A stretch of 64,000 nt of DNA from Micromonospora purpureochromogenes (GTDB taxonomy: Bacteria; Actinomycetota; Actinomycetes; Mycobacteriales; Micromonosporaceae): positions 3,596,001 to 3,660,000 of the forward strand of contig NZ_LT607410.1 of the NCBI RefSeq assembly GCF_900091515.1. Reading direction: 5' to 3'. The notes beneath the pieces were generated by a model. That model saw nothing but the letters and a program-made list of their open reading frames with translations. It had not been told where the DNA came from and searched no databases. Below are positions 45,170 to 53,859 of the stretch, one piece after another; position 1 is the stretch's first letter; the number at the start of each line of letters is the position of its first letter. Both the position numbers and the translations under genes were made by a program.

Positions 45170-45370
45170 TCAGGCCGCCGAGCGCAGCGAGGCGACCGGC
45201 CCGGGATCCCCGTCGCCGGCCGCCACCCGGGCCAGGGTCTGCTCGCTGGGCGTGCGCGCGCCGCAGCCGGTGCAGGCCACCTGGTGCATCGTGCCGTGCA
45301 GTTCGAGCCGACCCGCCCGGTCCGGCCGGATGGGGAACGCCGGGTCGACGCGTGATCGCGCCCGTCCCAC
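45170..45370 (-). pseudogene. fragment of a sirtuin (SIR2-family deacylase) gene
   Basis: About 66 codons: RLELHGTMHQVACTGCGART then PSEQTLARVAAGDGDPGP. This is the segment of bacterial sirtuins around the catalytic His region and the first zinc-binding Cys pair (CTGCG). The NAD-binding start and the second Cys pair are both missing, so it is an internal relic, squeezed between the acyl-CoA synthetase and the M23 peptidase genes. Confidence 0.7.
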
Positions 45371-45383
45371 CGGTTGGACGGGC
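45360..45383 (-). terminator. hairpin after the M23 peptidase gene
   Basis: GCCCGTCC (45360-45367) pairs with GGACGGGC (45376-45383) around an 8-base loop, 5 bases beyond the stop codon of the peptidase gene. It overlaps the upstream edge of the sirtuin relic. Confidence 0.6.
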
Positions 45384-45388
45384 CCGGC

Positions 45389-46606
45389 TCAGAGCCAGGG
45401 CAATGGGTCGACCGGACGGCCGCCGAGACGTACCTCGAAGTGCAGGTGCGGGCCGGTGGAGGCGCCGGTCGACCCGACCAGTCCGATCACCTGGCCGGCG
45501 CGGACCCGCTGGCCGGGCGACACCAGCAGTCGAGACTGGTGGCCGTAGCAGGTGGACAGTCGCTGCCCGTCCGCCCTGCCGTGCGTTATGCAGGTGTAGT
45601 TGCCGTAGCCGCCGTACCAGCCGACCCGCAAGACGCGGCCGTCGGCGGCCGCCAGGATTGGGGTGCCGGTCGGGGCGGCGAGATCCACACCGGGGTGCAA
45701 CTGCCAGACCCGGTAGTACGGGTCGAATCGGGTGCCGAACCGGCTGGTGAGTCGGCCCGCCAGTGGTCGGCCGAGCCGGCCGCGACCCACCGTGGCGACG
45801 GTGCGGGCCGGCGCCGCCACGGCGGGCAGGGCGCGTACCCGACGGTCGATTTCCTGCCGGAGCCGCGTCTCCTCCTGCCGGCGGCGGACGAGTTCACCCT
45901 GGCCGGCGGTGATCGCGCCGGAGAGCGCGACGGCGCGGCCGGTGGGGGTGTCCACGACGTCCGCGGAGTCCGCCACGGTCAACGGGGAGGCCGCGTCCGC
46001 CTCCCCGCCGGTCAGGGTGGTCAGCAGGTGCAGCACCGGATCCGGTGCCCGCCGCACCGTGGCGAGGTCGGCGCGGGTCCGGGCGAGGGTGTTCTCCAGG
46101 TACTGGATCCGGTGCTGGACGTCGCCGAGCGCGGCGACCTGGCGTGCCTGTGGCGTGCCGGCCGCGTCCACCGGCGGCTGCGGGTAGAGGTCGGCGCCGG
46201 GATCCTCGGCGATGAGCGCGGGGGCCGATCCCCGGTCCACCATGGACCGGCCGCTGCCCGGCGGGCCCGGGACGCCCGCCTGCGGTGGCGTGCCGCCGGT
46301 CGGCGGGGTGGTCGCGGGCGGCGCCGTCGGCCCGGGCGACGCGGTGGCCGGCGGGCGGGTCGGCAGCCTGACCGGGGGCGGCTTCAGGGGCGGCAGCGTC
46401 ACCTTCGGCGGTTCTATCGGCGGCAGCGACACGGAAAGCGACGGGCTCGGCAGGGGCAGCAGGGTCGGCAGGGGCAGTGGTCCCTGCGCCGCGCTCTGCG
46501 CCCCGGCGCGCGCCGCTCCGGCCTCCAGGCAGAGGGCCGTCATCATCAGCGTGGCGGCCCCGGCGACGGTCGCCAGCGTGGCCCGCCTCCACCAGCGTTG
46601 CTCCAT
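45389..46606 (-). CDS. secreted M23 metallopeptidase
   Basis: 405 residues from ATG 46606 (CAGGAG eight bases upstream). Signal peptide ATLATVAGAATLMMTALCLE followed by AGAARAGA, then a proline-rich linker, a coiled-coil segment (ARQVAALGDVQHRIQYLENT) and the LytM/M23 domain: LTSRFGTRFDPYYRVWQLHP, GVDLAAPTGTPI, GNYTCITHG, and GPHLHFEVRLGG with the HxH zinc ligands. Cleaves peptidoglycan peptides in the wall, or regulates such hydrolases. Confidence 0.92.
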   Translation of the reverse strand: MEQRWWRRATLATVAGAATLMMTALCLEAGAARAGAQSAAQGPLPLPTLLPLPSPSLSVSLPPIEPPKVTLPPLKPPPVRLPTRPPATASPGPTAPPATTPPTGGTPPQAGVPGPPGSGRSMVDRGSAPALIAEDPGADLYPQPPVDAAGTPQARQVAALGDVQHRIQYLENTLARTRADLATVRRAPDPVLHLLTTLTGGEADAASPLTVADSADVVDTPTGRAVALSGAITAGQGELVRRRQEETRLRQEIDRRVRALPAVAAPARTVATVGRGRLGRPLAGRLTSRFGTRFDPYYRVWQLHPGVDLAAPTGTPILAAADGRVLRVGWYGGYGNYTCITHGRADGQRLSTCYGHQSRLLVSPGQRVRAGQVIGLVGSTGASTGPHLHFEVRLGGRPVDPLPWL

Positions 46607-46670
46607 GCCGTACTCCTGCCGCCGGCCCCTGTCCCGTCCCCCTGCTACATCGGATCCGGGTGCCTGGTCG

Positions 46671-47312
46671 TTACAGCGGATCGGCGGGCGGCGGATTCGG
46701 ACGCCGCCGCAGCCGCCGACGGGCCAGCAGCGCCGCCGCCGCGACCGCGCCGGCCACCACCGCCGCGACGGCGGGCACCCGCATCGACCGTCCGGGCGGC
46801 GGGACCTCGGCCGCCAGGGCCGTCGATCGCAGCGGCGGATCGGTGGGCGCGGCCGTCGACCCCGGGAGCAGGTAGGCGTTGCTGGTGGTCCGGGCGCCCG
46901 TCGCGGTGGTCTCCACCGAGGTGACACCGACCCGGTTGCGGACCACCGTGCCCGACGGCGCACCCGGGCGGACCCGCCCGGAGATCGTGATCCGCGGCGC
47001 CGCCCCGGCGGGGCCCAGGCGCAGGTCACCGAGGTCACAGACGACGGTACGCGGGGACGCCGCGCACCGGCCCGGCTCGGCCCGGGCGGTGACACCGTCG
47101 AGGTCGATCGTCGTGGTGAACGTGATCCGCGCCGTGGTGAGGGTGCCGCTGCCGGAGATCGTGACGGTGTGGGTGACCTGTTGCCCGGGCAGGGCGCCGA
47201 ACGGGGTCGACGTCAACACCGGTGCGGCGTCCACCGACGACGGCGGCGTCGGAACGGCCGCTGCCATGGCGGCCATCAGGCCCACCGCCGGCGCGGCGAA
47301 CGACTCCCACAT
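46671..47312 (-). CDS. secreted surface protein with C-terminal membrane anchor
   Basis: 213 residues from ATG 47312 (GTG 47318 is also in frame). N-terminal signal-like stretch ESFAAPAVGLMAAMAAAVPT, a DUF11-like beta domain (LPGQQVTHTVTISGSGTLTT, RVRPGAPSGTVVRNRVGVTS), then a membrane helix (VPAVAAVVAGAVAAAALLAR) and a basic tail RRRLRRRP. This is a type of wall or membrane-anchored protein common in actinobacteria; ligand unknown. Same direction as the M23 gene, 64 bases upstream of it. Confidence 0.75.
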   Translation of the reverse strand: MWESFAAPAVGLMAAMAAAVPTPPSSVDAAPVLTSTPFGALPGQQVTHTVTISGSGTLTTARITFTTTIDLDGVTARAEPGRCAASPRTVVCDLGDLRLGPAGAAPRITISGRVRPGAPSGTVVRNRVGVTSVETTATGARTTSNAYLLPGSTAAPTDPPLRSTALAAEVPPPGRSMRVPAVAAVVAGAVAAAALLARRRLRRRPNPPPADPL

Positions 47313-47501
47313 GGGCACACTGTAGGCCGACGCGACTGCGGGCGCTGAGCCGGCGATCAGGGCCGGCGTCCGCGCCGGTCGCCCCGGCCCGCGAGCGCGC
47401 GGAGGTCGTCCCCCTGGCGGCGGATGCGCCCCCGTAGCCCGGCGTTGCCGGCCGGTGGTGGATGCCGGTCGACGGGCGACGCGGACGCGGTTCCCGCCCG
47501 C

Positions 47502-48764
47502 TCAGCGACCGGTCGGTGGGCAGAGCAGCCGCCGCGCCAGCGGCAGCCGCAGGGGTTCGAGGCAGAGGTCGAGCATGGGGGCCGCGGGCGTCGGTGGCGC
47601 GGTGGTCGGGCTGGGAGCGGTGGTCGGTGGCGGCGTCGTGGGCGAGGGCGGTGTCGTGCTCGGGGCCGGCACGGCGGTCGGGGCGGGGCCGGGAACTCGG
47701 TCGGTCGGCGCGTCCCCTGCTGCTGCGGCGGCGGCCACGCTCGTCCCGGGTCGGCGCGGCATCGGTCCCACCAGCCAGGGAGCGCCGGCGTCGGTGGGCA
47801 TCGTTGTCGCCGGGCCGGTCGGCGCGGGGGCCGGACCGCTGTCCGGGGCTTCGGGCGTGGCGGGGGTGCTCGGGGCGGTGCCGCGCTCGGCGGCCGGCGC
47901 GTCGGTGCCGGCGGTGCCGCTGGCCCCGAGAGCCGCCCGGTAGGTCGGGCCGGCCCGCTCGGTCGGGGACGTGCCGGCGGTCAGCGTCGCGAACGCCAGC
48001 GTGACGACGGCGGCGGCGACCGCCGGGCGGTCGGGGCGTACCGCGGTCAGCGGGGCCTGGGCTGGGTCGGCCGGTGCCGGTGGCGTCGGCCGCGTCTGCC
48101 GGTGCCCGGCCAGCAGGGCGTCGACCTGCGCGGCGACGGCGGCTCGCTGCCCGGTGGCGGTGGCGAAGGCGAGGGTGAGGTAGAAGCGGAAGTTCACGGT
48201 GGCGTTGGCCGGTACGCGCAGCCCGGCGAGCGGACTTCCGTCGGCGGTGTGCAGCAGGGTCAGTGGGACGTCGGGGTGGTGCGCCGGCCCCACCATGTCC
48301 GCGTACGTCCACTCCCGGCAGCTCGCGCCGCCGGAGAAGACGACCCGGTGGTTGGTGACGACGGCCATCCCCGCGTCGACGACCCGTAGGCCCGTCGGCA
48401 GCCCGCGCCAGGTCGGGTGGGTGCCCGGCGCGGTGACGGTCAGCTCCGGCGCGGGCAGTCCGACGATGTGTCGCGCCCCGGCCTCGGCCAGCTCCGCGGT
48501 CGGCAGCACCCGGTAGACGACCTCGTCGCGGCCCAGCTCCATCGGCAGGCTGTCCCGCGGGTGCGCGTACCCGTGGAAGCCGGCGGCCTCGATCCGCAGC
48601 CGGACCAGGTGGTCGTTGCGCCGGTGCCAGGCCGCGGTCGCGCTGTCGAACGCGTGCCGCCGGCGCGCGTTCTCGCGGACCGCCCAGGTGACCCGCCATC
48701 GGGGCGTCGCGGCCCGAGCCAGGATGGTGCTGGGTGAGTGTGCCGTCACGTCGGGTACAACCAC
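47502..48764 (-). CDS. hypothetical membrane protein with PH-like N-terminal part
   Basis: 420 residues, GTG start. Residues 30-200 include GLRVVDAGMAVVTNHRVVFS followed by REWTYADMVG, a pattern seen in bacterial PH-like domains, and VNFRFYLTLAFATATGQRAA. A hydrophobic segment (AVAAAVVTLAFATLTAG, about residue 250) is followed by ~150 residues of proline, threonine and alanine, presumably outside the membrane, ending with a Cys-bearing LCLEPLRLPLARRLLCPP. Role unknown. Confidence 0.7.
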   Translation of the reverse strand: MVVPDVTAHSPSTILARAATPRWRVTWAVRENARRRHAFDSATAAWHRRNDHLVRLRIEAAGFHGYAHPRDSLPMELGRDEVVYRVLPTAELAEAGARHIVGLPAPELTVTAPGTHPTWRGLPTGLRVVDAGMAVVTNHRVVFSGGASCREWTYADMVGPAHHPDVPLTLLHTADGSPLAGLRVPANATVNFRFYLTLAFATATGQRAAVAAQVDALLAGHRQTRPTPPAPADPAQAPLTAVRPDRPAVAAAVVTLAFATLTAGTSPTERAGPTYRAALGASGTAGTDAPAAERGTAPSTPATPEAPDSGPAPAPTGPATTMPTDAGAPWLVGPMPRRPGTSVAAAAAAGDAPTDRVPGPAPTAVPAPSTTPPSPTTPPPTTAPSPTTAPPTPAAPMLDLCLEPLRLPLARRLLCPPTGR

Positions 48765-48946
48765 TCCCGCCGCGCCAGGACACGCGCCGGGGATCGATGC
48801 GTACCTTTAGCTCCGAAAGGAGAGATTTGGCCCGCGGTCCGCCCGCGCCGGCCCGGGGTCGGGGTCGGCGGTGTTATTCGGTTGCCGGTCGGCGGAGGCG
48901 CTGGTCGACTGGGTGGGTCACCGCAACCGACCGTAGAGGATCAGCG

Positions 48947-49048
48947 ATGCGCGCTGCGTTCATGTCCAACCGCCTGGGAATGATCATTCACCCGAAGGAC
49001 ATGACGCTTCGTGAAGACCTTGAACATCGGCATCCTCGCGCATGTTGA
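48947..49048 (+). CDS. 33-codon leader ORF overlapping the ribosomal-protection gene
   Basis: MRAAFMSNRLGMIIHPKDMT then LREDLEHRHPRAC, ATG 48947 with AGAGGA six bases upstream. Its last 38 bases overlap the start of the next gene in another frame. A 12-bp palindrome GAATGATCATTC (48978-48989) sits just before the next ribosome site. The layout fits a translated leader that controls the downstream gene by coupling or attenuation when ribosomes are inhibited. No homologue is recalled. Confidence 0.5.
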   Translation: MRAAFMSNRLGMIIHPKDMTLREDLEHRHPRAC

Positions 49049-51023
49049 CGCCGGCAAGACCAGCCTGACCGAACGCCTGCTGCACGCCGTCGGCGTCATC
49101 GACGACCTGGGCAGCGTGGACGACGGCACCACCCGGACCGACTCGATGGCCCTGGAACGGCAACGCGGCATCACCATCCGATCCGCGGTGGCCTCCTTCG
49201 TCGTCGACGGCGTCACGGTCAACCTCATCGACACCCCCGGCCACCCCGACTTCATCGCCGAGGTGGAACGGGTCCTCGACCTGCTCGACGGTGTGGTGCT
49301 CGTGGTCTCCGCCGTCGAGGGCGTGCAGGCCCAGACCCGGGTGCTGATGCGCACGCTCCAGCGGCTGCGCCTGCCGACCCTGATCTTCATCAACAAGATC
49401 GACCGGGCCGGTGCCGATCCCGACCGGGTGCTGCGCGACCTCGCCGCCCGGCTCACCCCCGCCGTGGTGGCGACGGGCGCGGTGCACGGCGCGGGTACGC
49501 CGGCAGCCCGCTGCGTACCCCACCCCGACACCGACCCGGGCTTCACCCGGCGGCTGCTCGACCTGCTCACCGCACACGACGACGCGCTGCTGAGCGAGTA
49601 CGTCGAGGACGAGCGGCGACTGACCGGACGGCGGCTGCGCCAGGCCCTCGCGGCGCAGACCCGGCAGGCGCTGGTCCACCCGGTGTTCGCCGGCTCCGCG
49701 ATCACCGGCGCGGGCGTGGCGCCCCTGATCGCCGGCCTCACCGAGCTGTTGCCGGTGGCCGAGGACGGCGCCGACGGCCCGGCCTCCGGCACCGTGTTCA
49801 AGGTGCAGCGGGGCCCCTCGGGCGAGCGGATCGCCTACGTCCGGCTGTTCGGTGGCACCGTACGGGTGCGGGACCGGCTGCCCGTCGGTGCGGGACGCCT
49901 CGCCACGGTCACCGGGATCGAGGTCTTCGACCGCGGCGCGACCGTCCGCGACGTGGCCGTCGGCGCCGGCCGGATCGCGCTGCTGCGCGGCCTCGGCGAC
50001 GTCCGGATCGGCGACCCGGTCGGGGTGGCGCGGCGCACCAGATCCACCGGCGGCCGCCACTTCGCCCTGCCCACCCTCGAGACCGTCGTCGTCCCCGAGC
50101 GGGAGGCGGATCGGGGCGCCCTGCACGCCGCGCTCAGCCAGCTCGCCGAGCAGGACCCGTTGATCAACGTTCGGCTGGACGAGGTCCGGCGGGAGATCAC
50201 CGTCTCCCTCTACGGCGAGGTCCAGAAGGAGGTCATCCAGGCGACGCTCGCCGAGGAGTACGGCGTGGCGGTCGGCTTCCGGGAGACGACGACGGTCTAC
50301 GTGGAACGGCTGGTCGGCACCGGAGCGGCGGTCGAGCTGATCGGGGTGGCGCCCAACCCGTTCCTGGCCACCGTGGGTCTGCGCGTGGCACCCACGGCGA
50401 CCGGCAGCGGGTTCCGTTTCCGGCTCGGCGTCGAACTCGGCTCGATGCCGCCCGCCTTCTTCACCGCCGTCGAGGAGACCGTCCGGGCGGCGCTGCGCCA
50501 GGGACTGCGCGGCTGGCAGGTCCTCGACTGCGAGGTGACGATGACCCACGCGGGCTACTGGGCCCGGCAGAGCCATTCGCACGGCACCTTCGACAAGAGC
50601 ATGTCCAGCACCGCCGGGGACTTCCGCAACCTCACCCCGCTGGTGCTCATCGAGGCGCTGCGGGGCGCCGGCACCCGGGTCCAGGAGCCGATGCACCGGT
50701 TCCGGCTGGAGATCCCGGGCGACGCGCTCAGCGCCGTCCTGCCCGTGCTGGCCAGGCTGGACGCGGTGCCCCACGCGACGCGGACGCGGGGCTCGTCGTA
50801 CGTGGTCGAGGGCGACGTCCCGGCGCGGCGGGTGCACGCCGTGCAGCAGCGGCTGCCCACGCTGACCCGCGGTGAGGGGATCTTCGAGTCGACCTTCGAC
50901 CACCACCGGCCGGTCCACGGCGAGCCGCCCACCCGCCCCCGCACCGACCACGACCCGACCGACCGCAAGGAGTACCTGCTGGCCGTCGCCCGCCGGGTGA
51001 CCGCGCGGCGGGGCGAGCGGTGA
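49011..51023 (+). CDS. Tet(M)/OtrA-like ribosomal protection GTPase
   Basis: 670 residues, GTG start. EF-G-like: P-loop AHVDAGKTS at 10-18, switch II DTPGHPDF from Asp74, NKID at 128-131. The rest has domains II-V as in ribosomal protection proteins (FKVQRGPSGERIAYVRLFGG; VYVERLVGTGAAVELIGVAP; YVVEGDVPARRVHAVQQRLP). This family releases tetracyclines from the 30S ribosome; chromosomal actinobacterial copies are often of uncertain specificity. Its length slightly exceeds Tet(M). A leader ORF precedes it and a hairpin follows. Confidence 0.88.
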   Translation: MKTLNIGILAHVDAGKTSLTERLLHAVGVIDDLGSVDDGTTRTDSMALERQRGITIRSAVASFVVDGVTVNLIDTPGHPDFIAEVERVLDLLDGVVLVVSAVEGVQAQTRVLMRTLQRLRLPTLIFINKIDRAGADPDRVLRDLAARLTPAVVATGAVHGAGTPAARCVPHPDTDPGFTRRLLDLLTAHDDALLSEYVEDERRLTGRRLRQALAAQTRQALVHPVFAGSAITGAGVAPLIAGLTELLPVAEDGADGPASGTVFKVQRGPSGERIAYVRLFGGTVRVRDRLPVGAGRLATVTGIEVFDRGATVRDVAVGAGRIALLRGLGDVRIGDPVGVARRTRSTGGRHFALPTLETVVVPEREADRGALHAALSQLAEQDPLINVRLDEVRREITVSLYGEVQKEVIQATLAEEYGVAVGFRETTTVYVERLVGTGAAVELIGVAPNPFLATVGLRVAPTATGSGFRFRLGVELGSMPPAFFTAVEETVRAALRQGLRGWQVLDCEVTMTHAGYWARQSHSHGTFDKSMSSTAGDFRNLTPLVLIEALRGAGTRVQEPMHRFRLEIPGDALSAVLPVLARLDAVPHATRTRGSSYVVEGDVPARRVHAVQQRLPTLTRGEGIFESTFDHHRPVHGEPPTRPRTDHDPTDRKEYLLAVARRVTARRGER

Positions 51024-51049
51024 CGGGTGCCCCGGGTGGGGCACCCGTC
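51022..51049. terminator. perfect 12-bp hairpin terminator
   Basis: GACGGGTGCCCC pairs perfectly with GGGGCACCCGTC around a GGGT loop, starting at the stop codon of the ribosomal-protection gene and ending 17 bases before the convergent mannosidase stop. Likely serves both genes. Confidence 0.8.
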
Positions 51050-51066
51050 CGGGTCGGGGCCGCCGC

Positions 51067-53859
51067 TCAGGCCAGGTCGAGCTGCACCGTGGCGATCTCC
51101 CAGGCGCGCAACGGCAGCCGGACCAGGCCGTCGGCGTCGACGCTCAGCCGCTCGCCCGGCCGGCCGAGCAGGTCGGCCCGCCACGCCCCCCGGACACCCC
51201 GGTCGGCCCCGATGACCGCCCCGGTGTCGGTCGGGGCCTCGGCCACCACCCGCACCTCGACCCGGCCCTGCCGGTCCCGCACGCTGGTGAGCGCCACCCC
51301 CGGACCGGTCACCGACAGTCCGGTGGCCGGGGCCGGCAGGGCGACGGACGGCTGCGCCGTGCCGGCGAAGGCCAGCGGCTCGTGCCGGTACGCCTCGGCC
51401 GCCTCGGTCACCCCCGCCCCGTGCCACTCGCCCCGGAACGGCAGCACCGCCAGCTCGACGGTCCGCTCGCCCCGGCACTGTGCCGACGGGGTGGGCAGCT
51501 GCGGGCCGGCCGGCTCGTCACGCAGCGCGTGCCGGTTGCGCGACAGCATCCCGATCGACCGCAGCACCGTCACGGCCAGTTCGCGCCCGGAGTCGGTCAG
51601 CTCGTACTCGGTGGGCTGGGTCAGCAGCACCGCCAGCGCGCCGTCCGCCCCGCCGGCGGCCACGAACCCGGACGCCGGGAACGTCGGCAGCGGCACCTCA
51701 CCGCCGCCGCCCTCGGCGGTCAGCCCGCGCTCCACCACCGCGAACTGACCCTCGGCGTACGACGCGCGGGCCGGGGACGGCAGCGGCAGGTGCAGCCGCA
51801 CCCGGTGGTCGTCGCAGCGGTTGTCGAACTCGATCCGCAGCCGGGCGAACCGCTCGCCGGAGCGCAGCTCGACCCGGGTGGTGACCACGACGGCCTCCCG
51901 GTCCACCGCCCGGGAGCCGGCGTCCACGTCGGCCGCCACCGGCCAGCGGTACTCGCGGACCACGTCCACGACGGCCACCAGCGGACCCGCGTGCCGCACC
52001 ACCGTGCGTACCGCGCGCGGTTTGTCGACCAGCTCGTCGGCGGCCGGCGGGGCGTAGTTGTAGCTGTCGCCCACGTCGCCGCCGTCGACGATCCGGCCCA
52101 CCCCGTCCACCGTGACGCCGTCCGGGGTGGACAGCCGCAGCGTGCCGTCCTCGGCGACGTCGACGCGCAGCAGTCCGTTGTCCAGGCTCCGGCCGGCGAC
52201 GGTGACCGGGCCGGGCACCGGGGCGGCGCCGGCCGGCAGCGGAGTTACCGCGTCGGGGTTGAGCGCCGCGCCGGCCGGCAGCGGCACCGGCCGGACCGCG
52301 GCGTGGCCGAGCGCGGGCACGTCGACCAGCGCGGCGACGGTCAGCCGGGGCGCGGCGACGATGCGGACCCGCCAGTGGTCCGGCCGGCCGGCGTCGGCCA
52401 GCGCCAGGCGGACGTCCTCCACGTCGAAGGCGGGGTCGCCGTGCCGGGCCACCTCGAAGGTGAGGGTGGCGTCGGCCGGCGACACCGACCAGCGGGTGAC
52501 CTCCTGGCCGTAGAGCTCCCGGCCGTGCACCCGGGTGAGCACCCCGGGCAGGTCGACGGCCGGCACCAGGTCCTCGGCGAGCAGCGTCCGGGCCCGGTCG
52601 ACGACCTGCGCGGCCACCGTCGTGCCGTCCGCGCCGGCCAGCCCCACCGCCGCGCCGTCGGGCGCCTCGACGTCGAGGCGCACCAGCGCGGTCCGGGCGG
52701 TCGGGCTCGGGTTGAACACCAGGTACCCGTCGCGCGGCACGGCGGCGGCCAGCCGGGCCCCGACCAGGTCGCAGACCGCCCGGCCGAGCTGGTCGGCCTC
52801 GGCCAGCCGGGCGGCCACCTGCTCGGCGGTCTCGTCGCAGCCGCACCCGGTCACCGAGTCGTGGCAGCTCGCGTCGATCAGCCGGGTCCACGCCATGTCC
52901 AGGAAGCGCTGCACGGAGGGGTCGTGCCAGAGCCCGGCGAGCGGTTCGGCGTACCGCTCCACCCGGCGCTCGGCGCGACCCATCGCCTGCTTCAGGTGGG
53001 CGCGCACGGAAATCACGCCGGGCAGGATGTTCGCCCGGGCGTGCGAGCGCAGCTCCCCGCGTACGGTGGGCAGCCCGTCCACGGTGGTCGGCTGGGCGGC
53101 GAAGTACTCGGCGAGCGTGCCGAGCCGGAACCGGATGCCGTCGACGTCGGCGGCGGCGAGCAGGTCGGGGGCGTCCGGGGCCGGCGCCGCGTGGTCGGTG
53201 CCGTACATGGCCAGGGTCGGTCCGCCCGCACCCTCGGGCCGCCAGCCGCCGAGCCGGTCGGCCAGGTCGGTGGCCCGGCGGGTGACCAGGGCGGCGTCGT
53301 CCATCAGCCCGGCCGCGTTGCCGTACCCGCCGGGCAGGTACTCGGTGCGCACCGTGGTGCCGTCCGGCGCCTGCCAGGCGAACGCGTGGGTGCGGACCCG
53401 GTCGGGTACGCCCCGGAACACGCAGGCGTGGGCCAGCCCGGCCCCGGCCAGGAGCTGCGGCATCTGGGCGATGTGGCCGAACATGTCGGGCAGGTAGCCC
53501 ACCGGCATGGCGCCGCCCAGCTCGGCGCTGCGGGTCAGCCCACGCTCCAGGTTGCGGACGATGTTCTCCCCGGAGCAGAGGAACTCGTCGAGCAGGATCT
53601 GCCACGGCCCGACCGCCAGCCGTCCGGCGCGGACCAGGGCGATCACCTGCTCGCGCCGCTCCGGGCGCACCTCCAGGTAGTCGTCGACCGCGGCGAGCTG
53701 CCCGTCGAGGGTGAACCGCTGCCGCTCGTCGCGTTCCATCCGGTCGAACACGTCGTCCAGCAACGCCACCAGCCGTAGCCGGAACCGCTGGAACGGCTCG
53801 TACCACTCCCGGTCCCAGTGGGTGTGCGGCACGACGATGATGTCGGTCGGTCGGGTCAT
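51067..53859 (-). CDS. GH38 alpha-mannosidase (cytoplasmic)
   Basis: 930 residues, no signal peptide. GH38 signatures: zinc ligands in IIVVPHTHWDREWYEPF (His12, Asp16), nucleophile Asp125 in GYLPDMFGHIAQMPQ, and a later zinc His in DASCHDSVTGCGCDE. Hydrolyses terminal alpha-mannosides, so substrate must be imported by the ABC system encoded behind it. Last gene of the operon; its start ATG overlaps the oxidoreductase stop (ATGA). Confidence 0.92.
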   Translation of the reverse strand: MTRPTDIIVVPHTHWDREWYEPFQRFRLRLVALLDDVFDRMERDERQRFTLDGQLAAVDDYLEVRPERREQVIALVRAGRLAVGPWQILLDEFLCSGENIVRNLERGLTRSAELGGAMPVGYLPDMFGHIAQMPQLLAGAGLAHACVFRGVPDRVRTHAFAWQAPDGTTVRTEYLPGGYGNAAGLMDDAALVTRRATDLADRLGGWRPEGAGGPTLAMYGTDHAAPAPDAPDLLAAADVDGIRFRLGTLAEYFAAQPTTVDGLPTVRGELRSHARANILPGVISVRAHLKQAMGRAERRVERYAEPLAGLWHDPSVQRFLDMAWTRLIDASCHDSVTGCGCDETAEQVAARLAEADQLGRAVCDLVGARLAAAVPRDGYLVFNPSPTARTALVRLDVEAPDGAAVGLAGADGTTVAAQVVDRARTLLAEDLVPAVDLPGVLTRVHGRELYGQEVTRWSVSPADATLTFEVARHGDPAFDVEDVRLALADAGRPDHWRVRIVAAPRLTVAALVDVPALGHAAVRPVPLPAGAALNPDAVTPLPAGAAPVPGPVTVAGRSLDNGLLRVDVAEDGTLRLSTPDGVTVDGVGRIVDGGDVGDSYNYAPPAADELVDKPRAVRTVVRHAGPLVAVVDVVREYRWPVAADVDAGSRAVDREAVVVTTRVELRSGERFARLRIEFDNRCDDHRVRLHLPLPSPARASYAEGQFAVVERGLTAEGGGGEVPLPTFPASGFVAAGGADGALAVLLTQPTEYELTDSGRELAVTVLRSIGMLSRNRHALRDEPAGPQLPTPSAQCRGERTVELAVLPFRGEWHGAGVTEAAEAYRHEPLAFAGTAQPSVALPAPATGLSVTGPGVALTSVRDRQGRVEVRVVAEAPTDTGAVIGADRGVRGAWRADLLGRPGERLSVDADGLVRLPLRAWEIATVQLDLA

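Noticed and set aside
51382..53778. 798-codon plus-strand open frame opposite the mannosidase
   Set aside because: Shadow of the GH38 gene, whose catalytic motifs are intact on the minus strand.
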